Shown: positions 11,606 through 23,800 of the stretch, one piece after another
Layout: each line of letters begins with the position of its first letter
Numbering within the stretch: position 1 is the first letter of the stretch
Source of the DNA: Micromussa lordhowensis
Lineage: Eukaryota > Cnidaria > Anthozoa > Scleractinia > Lobophylliidae
DNA: 64,000 nt
Assembly: GCA_964020085.1 (NCBI GenBank)
Contig: OZ026598.1
Span: 27,012,322 to 27,076,321, forward strand
Direction of reading: 5' to 3'
The notes under the pieces: model-generated
The model's database searches: none
The model's input: the letters and a program-made list of their open reading frames with translations, nothing else
Told to the model about the DNA's origin: nothing
Position numbers and translations under genes: made by a program

Positions 11606-14600
11606 GAGAGTTTTCATTGGCTTAGCCATCATGGGCTATGAGCCATTATTTTATACCATGCTCTACGCGTGATTTATTTGAGGCGTTTTTATTTTTTTAA
11701 GTTTAGTTTGCTATATTTTTGGGGTGTTGTTAATAAAACAATTATTCCACTCGCCCTTGTTGGATATGAGATGATTATTTTATTTATTTATTTATTTTTT
11801 CTTTTTGAAGGATTTTATTTATTTACACAACGAATTACAACACGGTACCGTGTTATGAGATGATTATAGCCAACTCACTTGTGGAATAATTGTTAAATAA
11901 AATAATTCTCAAAAATACGCGCGAATCTAAACGTCACAACCGTGTTTACATACTCTCATCTAAACACTGCATTTCTTGCAGTCCTAAAACTACATATACT
12001 TACAATATTAACATAACTTACTTATTGACAGTACCACAAATAATTTATGACACCGTAACAAAAGTCACGACATTAACTCTACTTACAACACAACATCTAG
12101 GTTCGTTTTTGATCGAATAAGTAATGCTTGAGGGAACATTTTCAACACAAAAATTAGCGAAAGCAGTAAACGACGTTTTACATCGTCGGATGTCATTGTC
12201 AAGTAAATGTGTACGTTAATTAATGATAATGATAATGATAATGATAATGATAATGATAATGATAATGATAATGATAATGGTAATAATAATTTAATTTTTG
12301 CATTATAAATAGATCTTCAATTATGCGCATATAAGGCGGCTGAGCTCTGATGTTCGGCAAGACGTGCCGGTGAGTGTAGCTGCCATAGGACATAGCTCGC
12401 ATCGCACAAGCCAGACAACGCTATGTTGGTTTATTAGCGGAGGCTTTTCCTTCCACATCTTAGCATCGTCTTGGCTCAATTCTTCTACTCGTGAATATTG
12501 GCTGTAGTGTTTTTCCAGTTTTGTTGCGCAAATCTTGTAGTTGTCTTCTTAACAAAAAATATATTCCAAGTAGGAGAACATTATTCTTTTGTATTTTGAA
12601 AAGCCTTTCAAATACGCAGCAATTATTTTTCATGTCATAGGCGCTTTAAGATCAATCGCCGTGTAAATGGATAGCCGTCCGCTATTTGCACTCAGTCCTG
12701 AAAGAGAGAATTTTAAAATTTTCGATTATTTTTCTAAAAGTTATGTGCCAGTGGTTTCCAGTCGCCTCAGCAGATGTGAGACACTAAGGCTATAGTAACT
12801 ATTTTCTATTTTCTCTTCTCTCCAAACAGCTTGGGTTGGTTCCCTGGCTTATGCAAGCGGCAGTCTGTTTGGACCCGTGGTGGGAGTTCTCTGTGACCGA
12901 TTCAACCATCGTTCAGTTGCGTTCAGCGGAGGGCTTATCGCCACCGCGGCTCTCGCCGTGACGTCACAAGCACCCAACTTGACAACGATGTACTTTTCGT
13001 TTGGCCTTGTATTTGGTTTTGGTAGTTGCTGTATATTCTTTGTTGTTTTAACTATCATGCCCAGGTACTTTATCGCGAGGCGCTCTTTGGCAGCTGGGCT
13101 CGTTCTCATGGGACCTGGGGGAGGACTAATTGTTATGAGCCCCATCATCCAAGCTCTTTTGAATGTCACCACCTGGAGGGTCACTTTTCTCATCATGGCA
13201 GGAATGTTGTTATTGACTTGCATATTATCCTGTTCGTTTGTCACGGAGGTTGGAAACAATATTGATGAATGCAATAACGACGTCAGGCGCCCAGGCGGTT
13301 CGGCAAACCTGTGTGCGACTTTAGATTTCTCATACTTACGAAATAAGGAATTTGTTATCTACCTGATCGCAAGTACCACATGTTTCTGGGGTATCACTGT
13401 TCCTCTAATTCATATGGTGAGTATAACATCGAGTGGCCAAATACCTGACTGCCTGGTTGACTTTCTCAGCAACGTGACTGACTGGCTGACTGACTATCTG
13501 TTTAACTGATCGGCTGACTGACTAACTGACTGCCTGGATGATCTTCCTATTGATTGTATAACTAGCTGACTGTTTGACTGACTGACTGACTGACTGACTG
13601 ACTAATCGGTTGTCCAACAGATTGATTGACCGACAGACAGATCGACAGACTGACAGACTGAAGGACTGACAGACTGACAGACTGACAGGCTGACAAACTG
13701 ACAGTTTGCGGGATAATTCAACGATTGCTTCAGCCCGCCCGTTTCAGTGCGAACAAAGGGTGACAAGAGGCTCTTATTCACACTGCCAAAATATTATACT
13801 CATGATGCCATACGTTGATCAAATGGCCAATCTTTACACACAGGCTCGATATTCTCAAGAACGGGGCATAGACGCAAAGCGCACGTCCATGATGTACTTT
13901 TGGAACGGAATCACCAGTGTTCTTTTCAGAGCTCTGACCGGTTACGTGTGTGACTTGAAGCGGATTCATCCCAAGTGGATCATGCAAACGGCGGTGTTTA
14001 TTGCCGGAGCCACCACAGCATTAAGCACCCTCTTGTACTCTTACAAGCAGCTGCTGGCGTGTTACGTTGCCTATGGGGCTGCTGATGGCGCTATAATATC
14101 CTCAATGAACATCTTAGCTATGACAACTCTCTCAGCGAAACAGCGATCTCAAGGATTCGGGTTTTTCCATTTTTGTGTAGCGATTTCTTTAGCTGTTGGT
14201 CCCCCTTTTGGAGGTATGTGGCGTTTCATCACTAGGGAGCTTAAGCAAAGGCGTTTTTGAGCGACGTACGGGAACCGGAAGTGGACGTTTCCCCTTTTTT
14301 GGGCAGTGGATGCGCTCGAATTTTCAAGTAAATCGTCTCTATAAGAGTAAATACCTCTTACTAACCGAGTTCGAGGGCCGTACTGTAAGTTACAGACCGA
14401 GTATTTTCCCCATCGATTTATGGCCCAAACGCGAAGGAAAAACGAGGATCCGTAACTTACAGTACGGACCGAGAAAACGGGGTTAGTAAGATATTTATTA
14501 TATCTCTACTGTGTGTATGACGGGTTCGGGAACGATTTCTAATCACGCGGAACGGCTTCCAATTTATGACGCACCTCGAAAGCAAAACGAGTCAATTTAA

Positions 14601-17600
14601 AAAATCGTTAATTGACTCTTAAGTCGGTAGCAGGTTTTAATACACAATTTCAGAAGTAAAAGAAAGTTTTAAACTTTTACTTGCTAGAAAAGTTAAGAAC
14701 GCTTGGCGATAAATCAAGAAACATTTTGGCAACAGAAGCAGCTTCAAATTTTAGCGGGCCGTACAGTAGAATACGGCCCGCTAAATTGACAGCGCGCGTA
14801 CTAACTGGGAGATATAGTAAAGACATTTAGTATTACAAATGTGGTAGCGCCAAGGCGAGTAAAAAATGAAAACGTCTCATTTCCGGTTGCCGTACGTCGC
14901 TCAAAAACGCCTTTGCTTAAGCTCCCTTCCTTCCTTCCCTTCCGGCAGACGCCTCTTTTCATAGTCCGTCAGAGTGACGTGAAAGAACGCGCGAGAGCAA
15001 TAGTCTTGCCATAGCACTCGCGTGACCATCTTTCCTCGCGCGTTTTTTGCGTCACCGCGCAACCAAGAGACCTGCTCGTGGCCAAGACTAGGGGGTAAGC
15101 AGTTTGCGTTACTTAGGAACGAATGGTACGTTTGTTTCTTCCTTTCATAATGGTTTCATGACTAAACACGAATAAAACACTCTCTAAAAGAACAGTTGAT
15201 TAAACAAGGAAATTCTCCAATAAAGCGTCCAGAAAGAGTTGTAGAATGAATGTACGAATATGTAAACAATAGTCTCCATTTGGCGCGAAAATATGCTTGG
15301 ATATTTGTCCGCGGACATTATCTGTTTTGTGAAGCGAACAGTTTTCTAAAAGCGTAGCTCGAGGAAAACTGTAAGCTTTGATTATTACTATCTTTCAAAT
15401 ATTTTTCGCAACACGCGCGGTTTGGAAATTTGGGGAATGTCACTCGGGTATTCCCCAGTTTGAGTTAGGAGATATTCAGTCACGTTACGCGTTTAAACCA
15501 ATCGCGTGTGAGCGAAAATATTTGCTGGATTATAACGAGCAGTACTTTCATGTTATACTGAGGGTCTGATTATTCAAGTAAATGTTAACGAACAGAATTT
15601 TATATGTCACTGGGGCTATTCAGTCAAGTGACGCGTTTAGACCAATTGTAACGCCACATATTGTAATAACTGACACAAAACGGAATAGTAACGCAAAATG
15701 TAATAACTTTTGCCACAAACCGTGACAGTAACACAGAATGGAATAACGTTCGACGCAAAATGTAATGGACAAAAGTATCGCAAAACGTAATGATATTCTG
15801 TGCGGTACGTGTTTCGTCGACTGAGTATGAGTGTTTGTGTTGGCAAAAAAACAAAAATCTGTGGTTTCGTAAAGTAATGAACTCCTCAAGGATTTTTCAA
15901 GAAGACTTCGATTTTTCAGGGAATAAAATCCGTAAATAGATAAATTGTAACAAAATCCATGGAAATAACACATGCATTTCTTTTATTTCCTCTAATTAAA
16001 CGTTTGTGTATAACTGTGATGTTTACGGATAATGCTTTGACAACAACTGCTTACATTTCACTATGTTATTCTTTTTGACTTCACACTAATTAACTCCTTG
16101 TTAGATCAAGCTATTACTTACTTAGCTTGTTCTTTTAAATAAAATTTAAAAAGGAAAATTAAATAAAATTAATTAGATAGATATAAAGACTCAAAAATGC
16201 CCCAAAGTTACCTGGGTGGGTATCTTAATTGCTTGCTTATTGATTGGTTTGTTGGTTGATTCATTCACTGATCGATTTTATATCTTAATTTACCTGGAAA
16301 TGTAACCAAACTGTAACTCTGAAGAAACGTGAACTAAATGAGGTCTCTCTTAATTGGGGGTTCTCCCATCGCGCAGAATTCCGCGACACATCCGGGACTT
16401 TTTCTATCGCTTGTAGCGCTAAATTTGAAATCGCGCGAGTCAAAAGACGCAAAACAATAAAGAAAATGGCCGAAAACGGCGCAACATCGACTGCTCCTTG
16501 CCTGTTTTCATTCTACACAGCACACTGATCGATTAGGTACACTAGGGCTTTTAAAGAAGAGATATCAAGCTTTTATTCTAAACATTTTTCTCAACCGTTG
16601 ATCCTGGATAAGGTTTATCAAATTGACGTTGAAAATGCGCTAGTTTTACTTGTTATTTGTATGAAATTTTGACTTCATTAATATTGTAATTGAAATTTTT
16701 CTCTAAAAAAGATATTAGCGACTTGGGTACACTCGGGCTTTGTAAGTTCCTGATCTGAGGGAAGACTGTGCAAAATTTCATGTTTATACGATGACTACAA
16801 GTTTCATCAAAATGATGATTTCTACTGGCAGTATATCTTGGAGATACCGTGCCAGCCCGGCATAGCTATGGGCTTCGAGGCTCAGCGTACGCATTTGTCT
16901 AGTTCTTAACGTTAGTTATATTTCTTAGAGCGATTACTGCTTCACTGTTCTTTCCCTTCATATTTATTATTTTAAAATAAGAATACTTGTGGACAGCACG
17001 CAGCAACAACTAATAACCGTGTACAACTGAATACGGATTTAACATTAAATCCGTGAGTCCCCTTAAATTTCACATTTTCTAGCGCAGGAATTTAGTCATA
17101 TTCTGCACGGATTTCTTGTGATTTTCTTGTTGTTCACACCTTATAGTAAGAGTGTACTTTGTAGTACTGACAAAGTTTAGTATAGGATAAGTTCCATCTT
17201 CGTATCTTGTATTTCAATCCCGACGAAGTCTCACTGGCAGACGAAACCAGTCGATTAATAAACTCAGTTGTACAAGTTTGTGCTACTATTGCATGTTATG
17301 CAAAAGTTATTACATTTTGCGTTACTGTTAAATTTTGTGTCAGTTATTACAATATGTGGCGTAACACCAATCACGGGCGAGCGAAAATACTTGATGGATT
17401 ATAAATAACTTATGAAGGATGTCTTTAGTATATGTACATCGCAATCCTATCTATAACAAAATTCTCGGTCGTGATTGGTTCTCCGTGCGCTAATTTGTCA
17501 CGTAATCGGCGCGCGATCACGTAGGTGTCCAATTATAGGTATCTAATTACAACTTTAGTAACTAGAGACCTGTAATTGGATACCTACGCCATGCGCACAT

Positions 17601-18339
17601 CAATTACCCTCCTTATTATACATCTGTCTTCTCATTGGCTAAAAGCCTACAGTTAATTCTGGGAAACAGCGCAACCTACAGATTATTCACTAATCTGCTA
17701 GCAGATCCTGAAGGGGGTTCAGAGCCATCTTAAATTTTTCGAAAATTTAAGGTGGCTCTAAACCTCTGAGGTAGAATTTTTTTTAAACTTTGCAAAAAGT
17801 TGCATCTTATGATGCTGATTACAATTCAATAATAAAAAAATGGGGGTCACCGAGCTCGTTTTTGAGTTATAAGGACTTAAGCTAAAATTAAGGGTGTTTT
17901 AACTGGTCATATTGTTGCTATGGTGACCTACTGTGCCACAAAATTGACAGTAACTTGCTCACCAATAATTGGGCAGTTTTTTGATACCATGATTTTGGTA
18001 TCAACCGATATAGAGTGGTTATAATGACCCATCCAACTTTAAGTCTAGGAAAGTACTGGAAACTGTTTCCAGCCACCTTAAGAGGAACTGCATTGAATCT
18101 GTCTGAATACTGCGTCAATTCTGTTCAACTCTTGATCTTTTCTCTCCGCAGGTTTTCTTGCCGATATATCTGGATCGTATGTTCTCACGTTCTATGTGGC
18201 GGGTTCGTTTCACGTCTTAGCTGGTTGCATTTTCTTCTTGTCTTATTTTATAAAAAGCGCCAATGTCGCTGGTGAGAATTTGAACGATCTTTTACAGCTG
18301 GAAAAATTCCTCATTGTTGAAACTGTCACAGTTCTCTGA
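6777..18339 (+). CDS. Monocarboxylate transporter-like (SLC16 family, MFS) protein
   Basis: A proton-linked or facilitative carrier of monocarboxylates or related small molecules in the plasma membrane; the substrate cannot be read from sequence. Exons: 6,777-7,026, 12,830-13,416, 13,748-14,213 and 18,152-18,339. All phases close, giving about 496 aa, normal for the family. Exon 1 carries the pre-TM1 PDG motif and TM1. Exon 2 carries TM2-TM6, including the MCT signature between TM4 and TM5 (RYFIARRSLAAG; family pattern YFxxRRxLAxG). Exon 3 has the TM7-TM11 part with RALTGYVCD (TM8 Arg/Asp region). The last exon encodes GFLADISGSYVLTFYVAG (TM12 region) and a short tail ending VETVTVL. The start chosen is the in-frame ATG just after an acceptor-like ctttctag; a 5' non-coding exon is therefore likely. 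Exon 3 begins with about 18 residues not typical of the family. An AATAAA lies at 18,451. Confidence 0.85.
7540..8937. other. Intron DNA, no gene recognised
   Basis: Inside the first MCT intron. Open frames on both strands at 8,080-8,580 overlap each other and show no conserved motif. A short ATGGCTGCACGTG|gtaag at 8,857 looks like a tiny exon with a donor and is discussed as a finding. Confidence 0.4.
8938..9714. mobile_element. 777-bp non-autonomous element with 20-bp perfect terminal inverted repeats
   Basis: The left end is aggaaaattcattacctgac and the right end its exact complement gtcaggtaatgaattttcct. Homology between the arms continues inward (ggaattccg, gttaa, ggctcgaaagggt-type tracts). 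The right arm, however, is interrupted by an extra palindrome at about 9,607-9,685 built on gaaaaccgatatcgcac. No protein motif. Confidence 0.75.
9715..11390. other. Intron DNA, nothing recognised
   Basis: Continues the first MCT intron. Overlapping open frames at 10,669-11,315 occur on both strands, without motifs. A double TTAGGG at about 11,312-11,325 is too short to be telomeric. Confidence 0.4.
11391..11564. mobile_element. Palindromic MITE (family B), copy 1
   Basis: Arms of about 75 bases: tttccgtgtttacatagcct catctaaacac at the left is complementary to gtgtttagatgaggctatgtaaacacg at the right, with further complementarity ggagggttgg / ccaaccctcc and gggtttgcataac / gttatgcaaaccc near the centre. 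A related, more diverged copy is at 55,702-55,870, and half-sites occur near 11,940 and 55,920. Confidence 0.8.
12222..12279. repeat. (GATAAT)n microsatellite
   Basis: Nine to ten tandem copies of the hexamer gataat in the first MCT intron, followed by an aataataat tail. Confidence 0.95.
13430..13705. repeat. Degenerate GACT/GACA tandem repeat inside an MCT intron
   Basis: Four-base units ctga/gact and gaca fill most of the short intron between exons 2 and 3, ending about 40 bases before the acceptor at 13,747. The repeat is imperfect and changes phase (gactgactgact, then gacagactgaca). Confidence 0.85.
14235..14926. mobile_element. 692-bp element with about 60-bp terminal inverted repeats
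   Basis: The left end gggagcttaagcaaaggcg, running into tttttgagcgacgtacgg and aaccggaa, is matched by the inverted right end (ttccggttgccgtacgtcgc, then ctttgcttaagctccc). It starts only 21 bases after the MCT exon 3 donor. An internal inverted tract (ccgtactgtaagttac / gtaacttacagtacgg) lies at about 14,378-14,470. A degenerate relative of the terminus is at about 18,750-18,780. Confidence 0.8.
15484..15646. repeat. Short tandem duplication that supplies an 'empty site'
   Basis: The stretch around 15,484-15,535 (acgcgtttaaaccaatcgcg, then gagcgaaaatatttgctgg) recurs from 15,630. In the second unit it is split after accaat by the 1.72-kb transposon and resumes at 17,367 with ccaatcacgg and gagcgaaaatacttgatgg. 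Confidence 0.85.
15647..17366. mobile_element. Ginger-like DNA transposon derivative, copy 2, with intact ends and 5-bp TSD
   Basis: The left end tgtaacgccacatattgtaa and the inverted right end (ttacaatatgtggcgtaaca) match over about 35 bases with one mismatch, giving TGT...ACA termini. CCAAT is duplicated at 15,642-15,646 and 17,367-17,371. Internal 15,650-16,370 corresponds to 1-670 of the window and 16,840-16,975 to 698-830, so this is an internally deleted relative of copy 1. Only remnants of the integrase-OTU coding region remain, so it would need a transposase in trans. Gypsy-like integrase transposons of the Ginger group are known to have TGT...ACA ends and 4-5 bp duplications; assignment to that group is inferred from copy 1. 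Confidence 0.8.
17747..18081. mobile_element. TTAA-flanked repeat unit (family C), single copy
   Basis: TTAA at 17,747-17,750 and 18,078-18,081 bracket a unit starting ggtggctctaaacc and ending ggaaactgtttccagccacc. The interior (gttgcatcttatgatgc, ggggtcaccgagctc, gataccatgattttggtatc) matches both arms of the foldback at 26,613-27,319. A leftover of an opposite-facing unit (ttcagagccatcttaaattt) lies just to the left. Confidence 0.75.
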
Positions 18340-18450
18340 TTTATTTATACTTCAAAGTTTGCATTGTCTGATAGAGATTACTGAGAACATCCATTGTGCA
18401 TTTCAAATTTCATTCTAACTATACTCTTTACACTGTAAACGAGCTTTTTT

Positions 18451-18456
18451 AATAAA
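18451..18456 (+). terminator. Polyadenylation signal of the MCT gene
   Basis: AATAAA 112 bases after the MCT stop codon. Confidence 0.6.
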
Positions 18457-18928
18457 GCTTCTATTCAGTTAAGGAACAGTATCTATAAAATTCTTCGAAT
18501 TCTTTTAGGCGACGGCCGCCATCTTCGATTCAAATATTAAGACCCTGGGTAGTCCCGTGGGGAAGCTCGCGGTTTTGGCCAGAGTTGTTGCTAAGCGACA
18601 TAACGTACATTATCTTCCTGGCGCCTAGTCTCCTCCGCAGCCGTTTTTTGGGATGTCACGCAACGCTGCGGAGCTCTTTGATTCAGGTCTCGACCAGGCG
18701 TGGATCGCGAGCCTGCGCCCCTGGGTTTGTTTCTTGCAGACTAAATTAGGGGCTTTTGAGACGCGGACGGCAACCGGAAGAGTAGATTTCGAATGCTAGG
18801 ACCGTATTGCCTCCCAGATTCTTATGCTACTCATCTCAAATGAAGAAAAGATACTTAGCAATGTGAATATGGTTGTGTAAGGACAAGTGACTGATAACAA
18901 ATACGTCGTACCCGATGGTAAATAATCA

Positions 18929-19077
18929 GGCTGATTTAGCAACAGGGCGGGAACGTCAGATGACGTCTGGAGGGCACGCGGAACAGCTTGGATTCTGTTC
19001 TAATTTGACCATATTTGGGTATTTGCTCTGCGCGCGCCGTCGTCAAGAGACGTTCCCGTTCTCTTGCTAAATCAGTC
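18929..19077. mobile_element. 149-bp MITE
   Basis: Inverted ends: ggctgatttagcaacaggg and cgggaacgtc at the left, gacgttcccg and ttctcttgctaaatcagtc at the right. A G-run (about 15 G) follows at 19,090-19,106. Confidence 0.75.
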
Positions 19078-19507
19078 TAATAGCTGGGCCCGGGGGGGGG
19101 GGGGGGCACCCAGTGGGGCACAGGCGGAGATGCTTGTGGTATCTTTTTGGGTTAAAATCGCGTTTAGTCAGCACTAAGCGTGTTGTAGTTCAAATGTTCG
19201 AGTTTGCTATGTGCATGTTTTAAACATTCTGAATTCGAAATTTTCAAATGAGGCCGAAAATAAACAGGATCTAGCTGTTATCCCACTTAGCTAGGAGCAA
19301 ACACGAATTTCTGCTCGTTCAAAAAGTTGATTTTGTTTTCTTATAGGCTTTTATTCAAATAATTTTTAGCCATGATAAATACGCGCGCTGATTGGTTAAA
19401 AATCGTGTCCATAACCCGATAGAAACAAAAAAACTAGCACGAACTATTGACGCAATGATGGCGCGAGTACACAAGTTTTGTTTTTTTTTGGTCGCGGTAT
19501 GTTCTCA

Positions 19508-20430
19508 AAGAAATAGAAAATATGTTCCCCGTGTTTCTATCGAGTTTTTGTATAAATCTGCTAGCGTTCTATCACGAATGCCGTTCTCTCATTGGCTACG
19601 CTACTCATTATCTATTGTGTTGTAGATAGTGAGTTGCTTAGCAGTGTGCGTTTTCGAAATGTTTGTACGGGAATATATATAAATTTTGGGGACGCTCTCG
19701 ATTTCTATGCGTCTATAGTTCCTCGACGACGCCCCGCGGAAATTTGACGTTCATAAAACAAATATTTGCCCGAGAAGCGAAGCTTCGGCGGCAAATATGC
19801 TAGTTTTAAGAACATCAAATTTCCAAGGGGCAACTATCAGACCGGTAGTTCCTAGACAAACACTCTATTGTCTTTATAAATTTCTTCCGCGCGCCAGTTC
19901 AAAAATCATATTGAATTATTTTCAACTTTTTTAGATGAAAGCCGTGAAAAGCCAAATATAAAAGTTCAAAAAGAACTGAAACAGACAAAACCCACTTATT
20001 GCAATTTCAATTGTTTACCTTCTAAATATCAGCTTGTTTACAGAAAAATTTTCACGGACGAGTACTATCCATCCGGGTATTTTTCTCTGACGGGCACTAT
20101 GAGGTGATAGTGTCTCTCAGCGGAAGAACACTAGTCGTCCGATTCCGTCGAGCTTGTGACTCCGCCTACGACTCCGACTCCGTCGCAAGTGAAAACCAGC
20201 CTTTAGGAAGCGCACACTGCTACGTACTCACTATCTACAACAGAATATATAGTGAGTAGCGTAGCCAATCAGAGAACAGCATTGGTGATACAACGCTAGT
20301 AGATTTATACTAAAGGCCGATAGTGTACGAGTAGCTCAGGCAATCAGATTGCAGCATTTGCATTAGTATACTTAGTAGAATTCTACTAAAACTCGATAGA
20401 AACACGGAGAACATGTTTTCTATTTGATAA
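19508..20430. mobile_element. About 0.9-kb element with long imperfect inverted repeats
   Basis: The left arm 19,508-19,650 (gaaaatatgttccccgtgttt, cattggctacgctactca, gttgtagatagtgagt) is complementary to the right arm 20,213-20,430 (actcactatctacaac, gagtagcgtagccaat, aaacacggagaacatg). The right arm holds a related second sub-unit (gctgcaatctgattg-type) that also occurs at about 60,735-60,850. No coding motif. Confidence 0.65.
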
Positions 20431-20801
20431 ATAACTAATTACCACAACACATGGATCCAACGAATGAGCTTAGTTATTTCATACAATCTTTGCATGTTCG
20501 TTGTTGTAAGTGTCGACTGTGTGCATGCTTTGAATCATTTGTCATTGTCCGCTTGACGCGTACTAGCAATCCCAAGTAAAGCAGAATTATTTCATGGATG
20601 GAAAATAGTACGCAGGTATACGCCAAGTAAGAATTAAAAAGGGTTTCCAGCAAATCCAAACAAACATTTAAAAGCCATTGCAATGATTGCTGTTGGTGAC
20701 CCACGATGATGCAATCTCAAGCCTGAACGCAGTCATAAATAAGTCTCGTTAACAAAATAACACAGCTTAGATATTCTCCTCCAAATAGCTATTCGTTTTC
20801 G

Positions 20802-23800
20802 TCATTTCTTCATTGATTTCCTTATTAATGCCAACCTCTGTAAACAAAGAAAAGAGATAATGAACAACCATGGACACAGAATAACCTGAACACATGTCAA
20901 ACGGGAGGGGAGAAGGGAGGGGGAGGGGGGAGGGGAGATAGTTTTGTAATTCTGACCTGTTTGTGAGCTTCTGTTGTTGCCTGTTTCTTAAATGGTCGAA
21001 GTTCATCACTACCAAATCCTGGAATCCACATGTTCCAACATCTTTCTAAAATTTAAACAACAACACACACGATAACGTATTTTATACATTATCTAACAGC
21101 ATCCTATTTTCAATAAGTGCCCTCAGTTAAACACTCTGTATTTGGAGGAGTTATTGTAATACAGAGCCTAGTCTTAAAACATCCTCTATTTTGACAAGAG
21201 TACGCTACAATATTATTCAATATTTGTGCCCAGTTCAGTGAGTAGAGTCTATTTTTGACTACAGAATGATTTGCCTTGTCACCTCAGACTGAGTTAGAAC
21301 AGGCTTAAAGTGCCTATAACCCCAGAATTTTTTTTTGGCTAAGATGAAACTTAGACAAACACACAAAAAGAATTTGCCAAAATTTTTGGTTTGTGATATT
21401 TTTAAGGGCTTTAAAAATTAACAGAAAGTAGTTGAAATTTGATATCTGGTGGTGAGGGGTCTGGGTATATTCCTGGGTTGACGTCACATATTCATTTACA
21501 TAGCATTAACTCTTTATAAACATGCATGCAAAACAGTCTGTGACGTCAACCCAGTAATAGACCCAGGCTCCTTGCCAGCTCGGTCATGTATCAAATTTCT
21601 GCTACTTTATGTTAATTTTTTTTGTGTGTTTGTCTAAGTTTAATCTGAGCCAAAAAAAAATGTGGGGTTATAGGCACTTTAACAAAGTTCACGGTTTGTG
21701 GTCAAGGTAACAAAAGAAACTACGTCCGCTCCCAAATAAGGACCCTCCTTTGAGCACTAAAGTTAATTGCCCATCGCTAAATAGGTGCCCTCCCTATGGG
21801 CCAATAGAATAAAGTAAGCATCCAGTGAGGTAAATCATGCTTAAGGCCTTTCAAGCGCCAAATTCCCCTCACTTTAAAGATCTTTCAAACCATGCACATA
21901 CTGTGTATTAAATTAGTCCTTCCTGTTTCAAAACAAAGAAATATATTAAAGAAAAAAGCAAAAGAATACAAAAAAACACACATGGCCTTCAGTAAAAGTT
22001 AAGATGACAACACAGTACCAACAGAGTACAAACCTAGGTGTAGTTGTACATCTCGCACTTCTAGTGTGTTTGATTTCCGGTGTTTGGCAATCTGACATGA
22101 AGCTGTGACAACACTCTCTATAAAGTCATCTGCAATCTGCAGCAGTAACTACAACAGCAAGGAAAACAGTTGACAGTACACCTTATTTCATGAGTAGTTT
22201 TCTAAAAATCAATCCCAAGTAAGCAACTACTCGTCATGGATAAATGTTTTATTCTTCACATAGTAATGCACTGTTAGTTATGTAAGTAACCAGCGTTGTA
22301 AGTAACTGTATGTTCTGCAGGTACTCCACTCACTTTCCCGACCCTCAAAAAATAACTTTTAAACTCACATCCTCGACATCATCATCCATCTGCTCACGAG
22401 GATCAATCTCATGAAGCAAGTCTTGTAGTCGTCTTTTCGTCAGAACCTGGTTTGGTGAGGGACTGCTACTGTCTCCTCTCATAGCTGCACCTTAACATTA
22501 TAAGAGGTTTGACTTGTTAATATGGTCATTTATAATGCTAATGACTATCTATAAAAGTCAGAGCAGATTTCAATCAAGCGTCGCAAAACCAACCAAAATT
22601 AACACTCTGGCCAATCACAAGAGAGACACAAGGGATAAATAAATAAATAAATAACATCTAGATTTAGCCAGTCTAAAGGGCGGAGCTCATGGGCTGGGTT
22701 GTTCAAAGCCCAATTAAACTAACGCAGGATAAGCGAGAATTTTGATTTCGCTTTTGTACTTTTGCGGTGAGGTTTTCTGTATACTGTTTGGCCTACTGTT
22801 TCAAGTTTGAATAATTTCAAAATACTCAAAACAAAAGCAGTGAAAAACACTTGAATGCAAGAAAAATTTATACTTCGGTTAACTTTTAATCTAGGTTTAG
22901 CATTAACTGGCTTCCGAGCAACCCAGCCCCATTTACAACAAGTTAACCGGACATGAGCTCGCGATCCACTTGAAAAACAGCACTTGGTAGCAGTCAACTT
23001 AATAAAACATGTGACCTTGATGAGCTCTTAACTTGAGCCCATGATATGGTCACATAATACTGAACAGCGGATACCTTGTTTTGACAAGTGTCAATTGACC
23101 ATAACAGGGATGTCCAATATCAAAGAAAGACACTATAAACCTATTAGCTGGAGTATGGCTGCCATCTTGCATCACTCAGTCGCCGCTACTGCCGTCATGC
23201 ACATGCGCCTACAGGCAATACCGCTAACCATGATAACCATGAGAAAATCTATTCATGGGTTTCCTTTTTCTTTCCTATACGAGTATCAAACTTACCAGCA
23301 GCTTGCGATGAATTGTGAATTGCTTTAGACACGCCTGAGGCTATGGGTGCAGGCGCAATGTTGGTAACAACATGGCCCCCAGTTGGCACAGCGGCAGATA
23401 CTGTCCCAGAAGGTGCCAGTGTAATTGGCATGTTAACTGGCGATTTGTTAGGTACCAATGGCCTCTGAATAGTTACGGTCTGAGTGACACCTTGAGCCAC
23501 TACGGGATAAATAAGAACATTTTCACATATACTCGAGTCTGCAAATCCAATACAACAATTTATACCGTGTCATACAGCCAAAACACAAGGGAGCTGTTGT
23601 ATACTCGAGGGTATTACACACAACCATCCTATCGTAATCCTGCATTGTATTGATTGTGTTTACTGTATTTTCTATGGCACAGTACAAAATGAACAGATAA
23701 AATACAAGTGACTCATGGGATATTCTAACGGTTTTCACACTGAAGAAGGCCTATGCCCAAAACGTTTGTGATGTTTCACAATTTGACACTTTTGCATATT

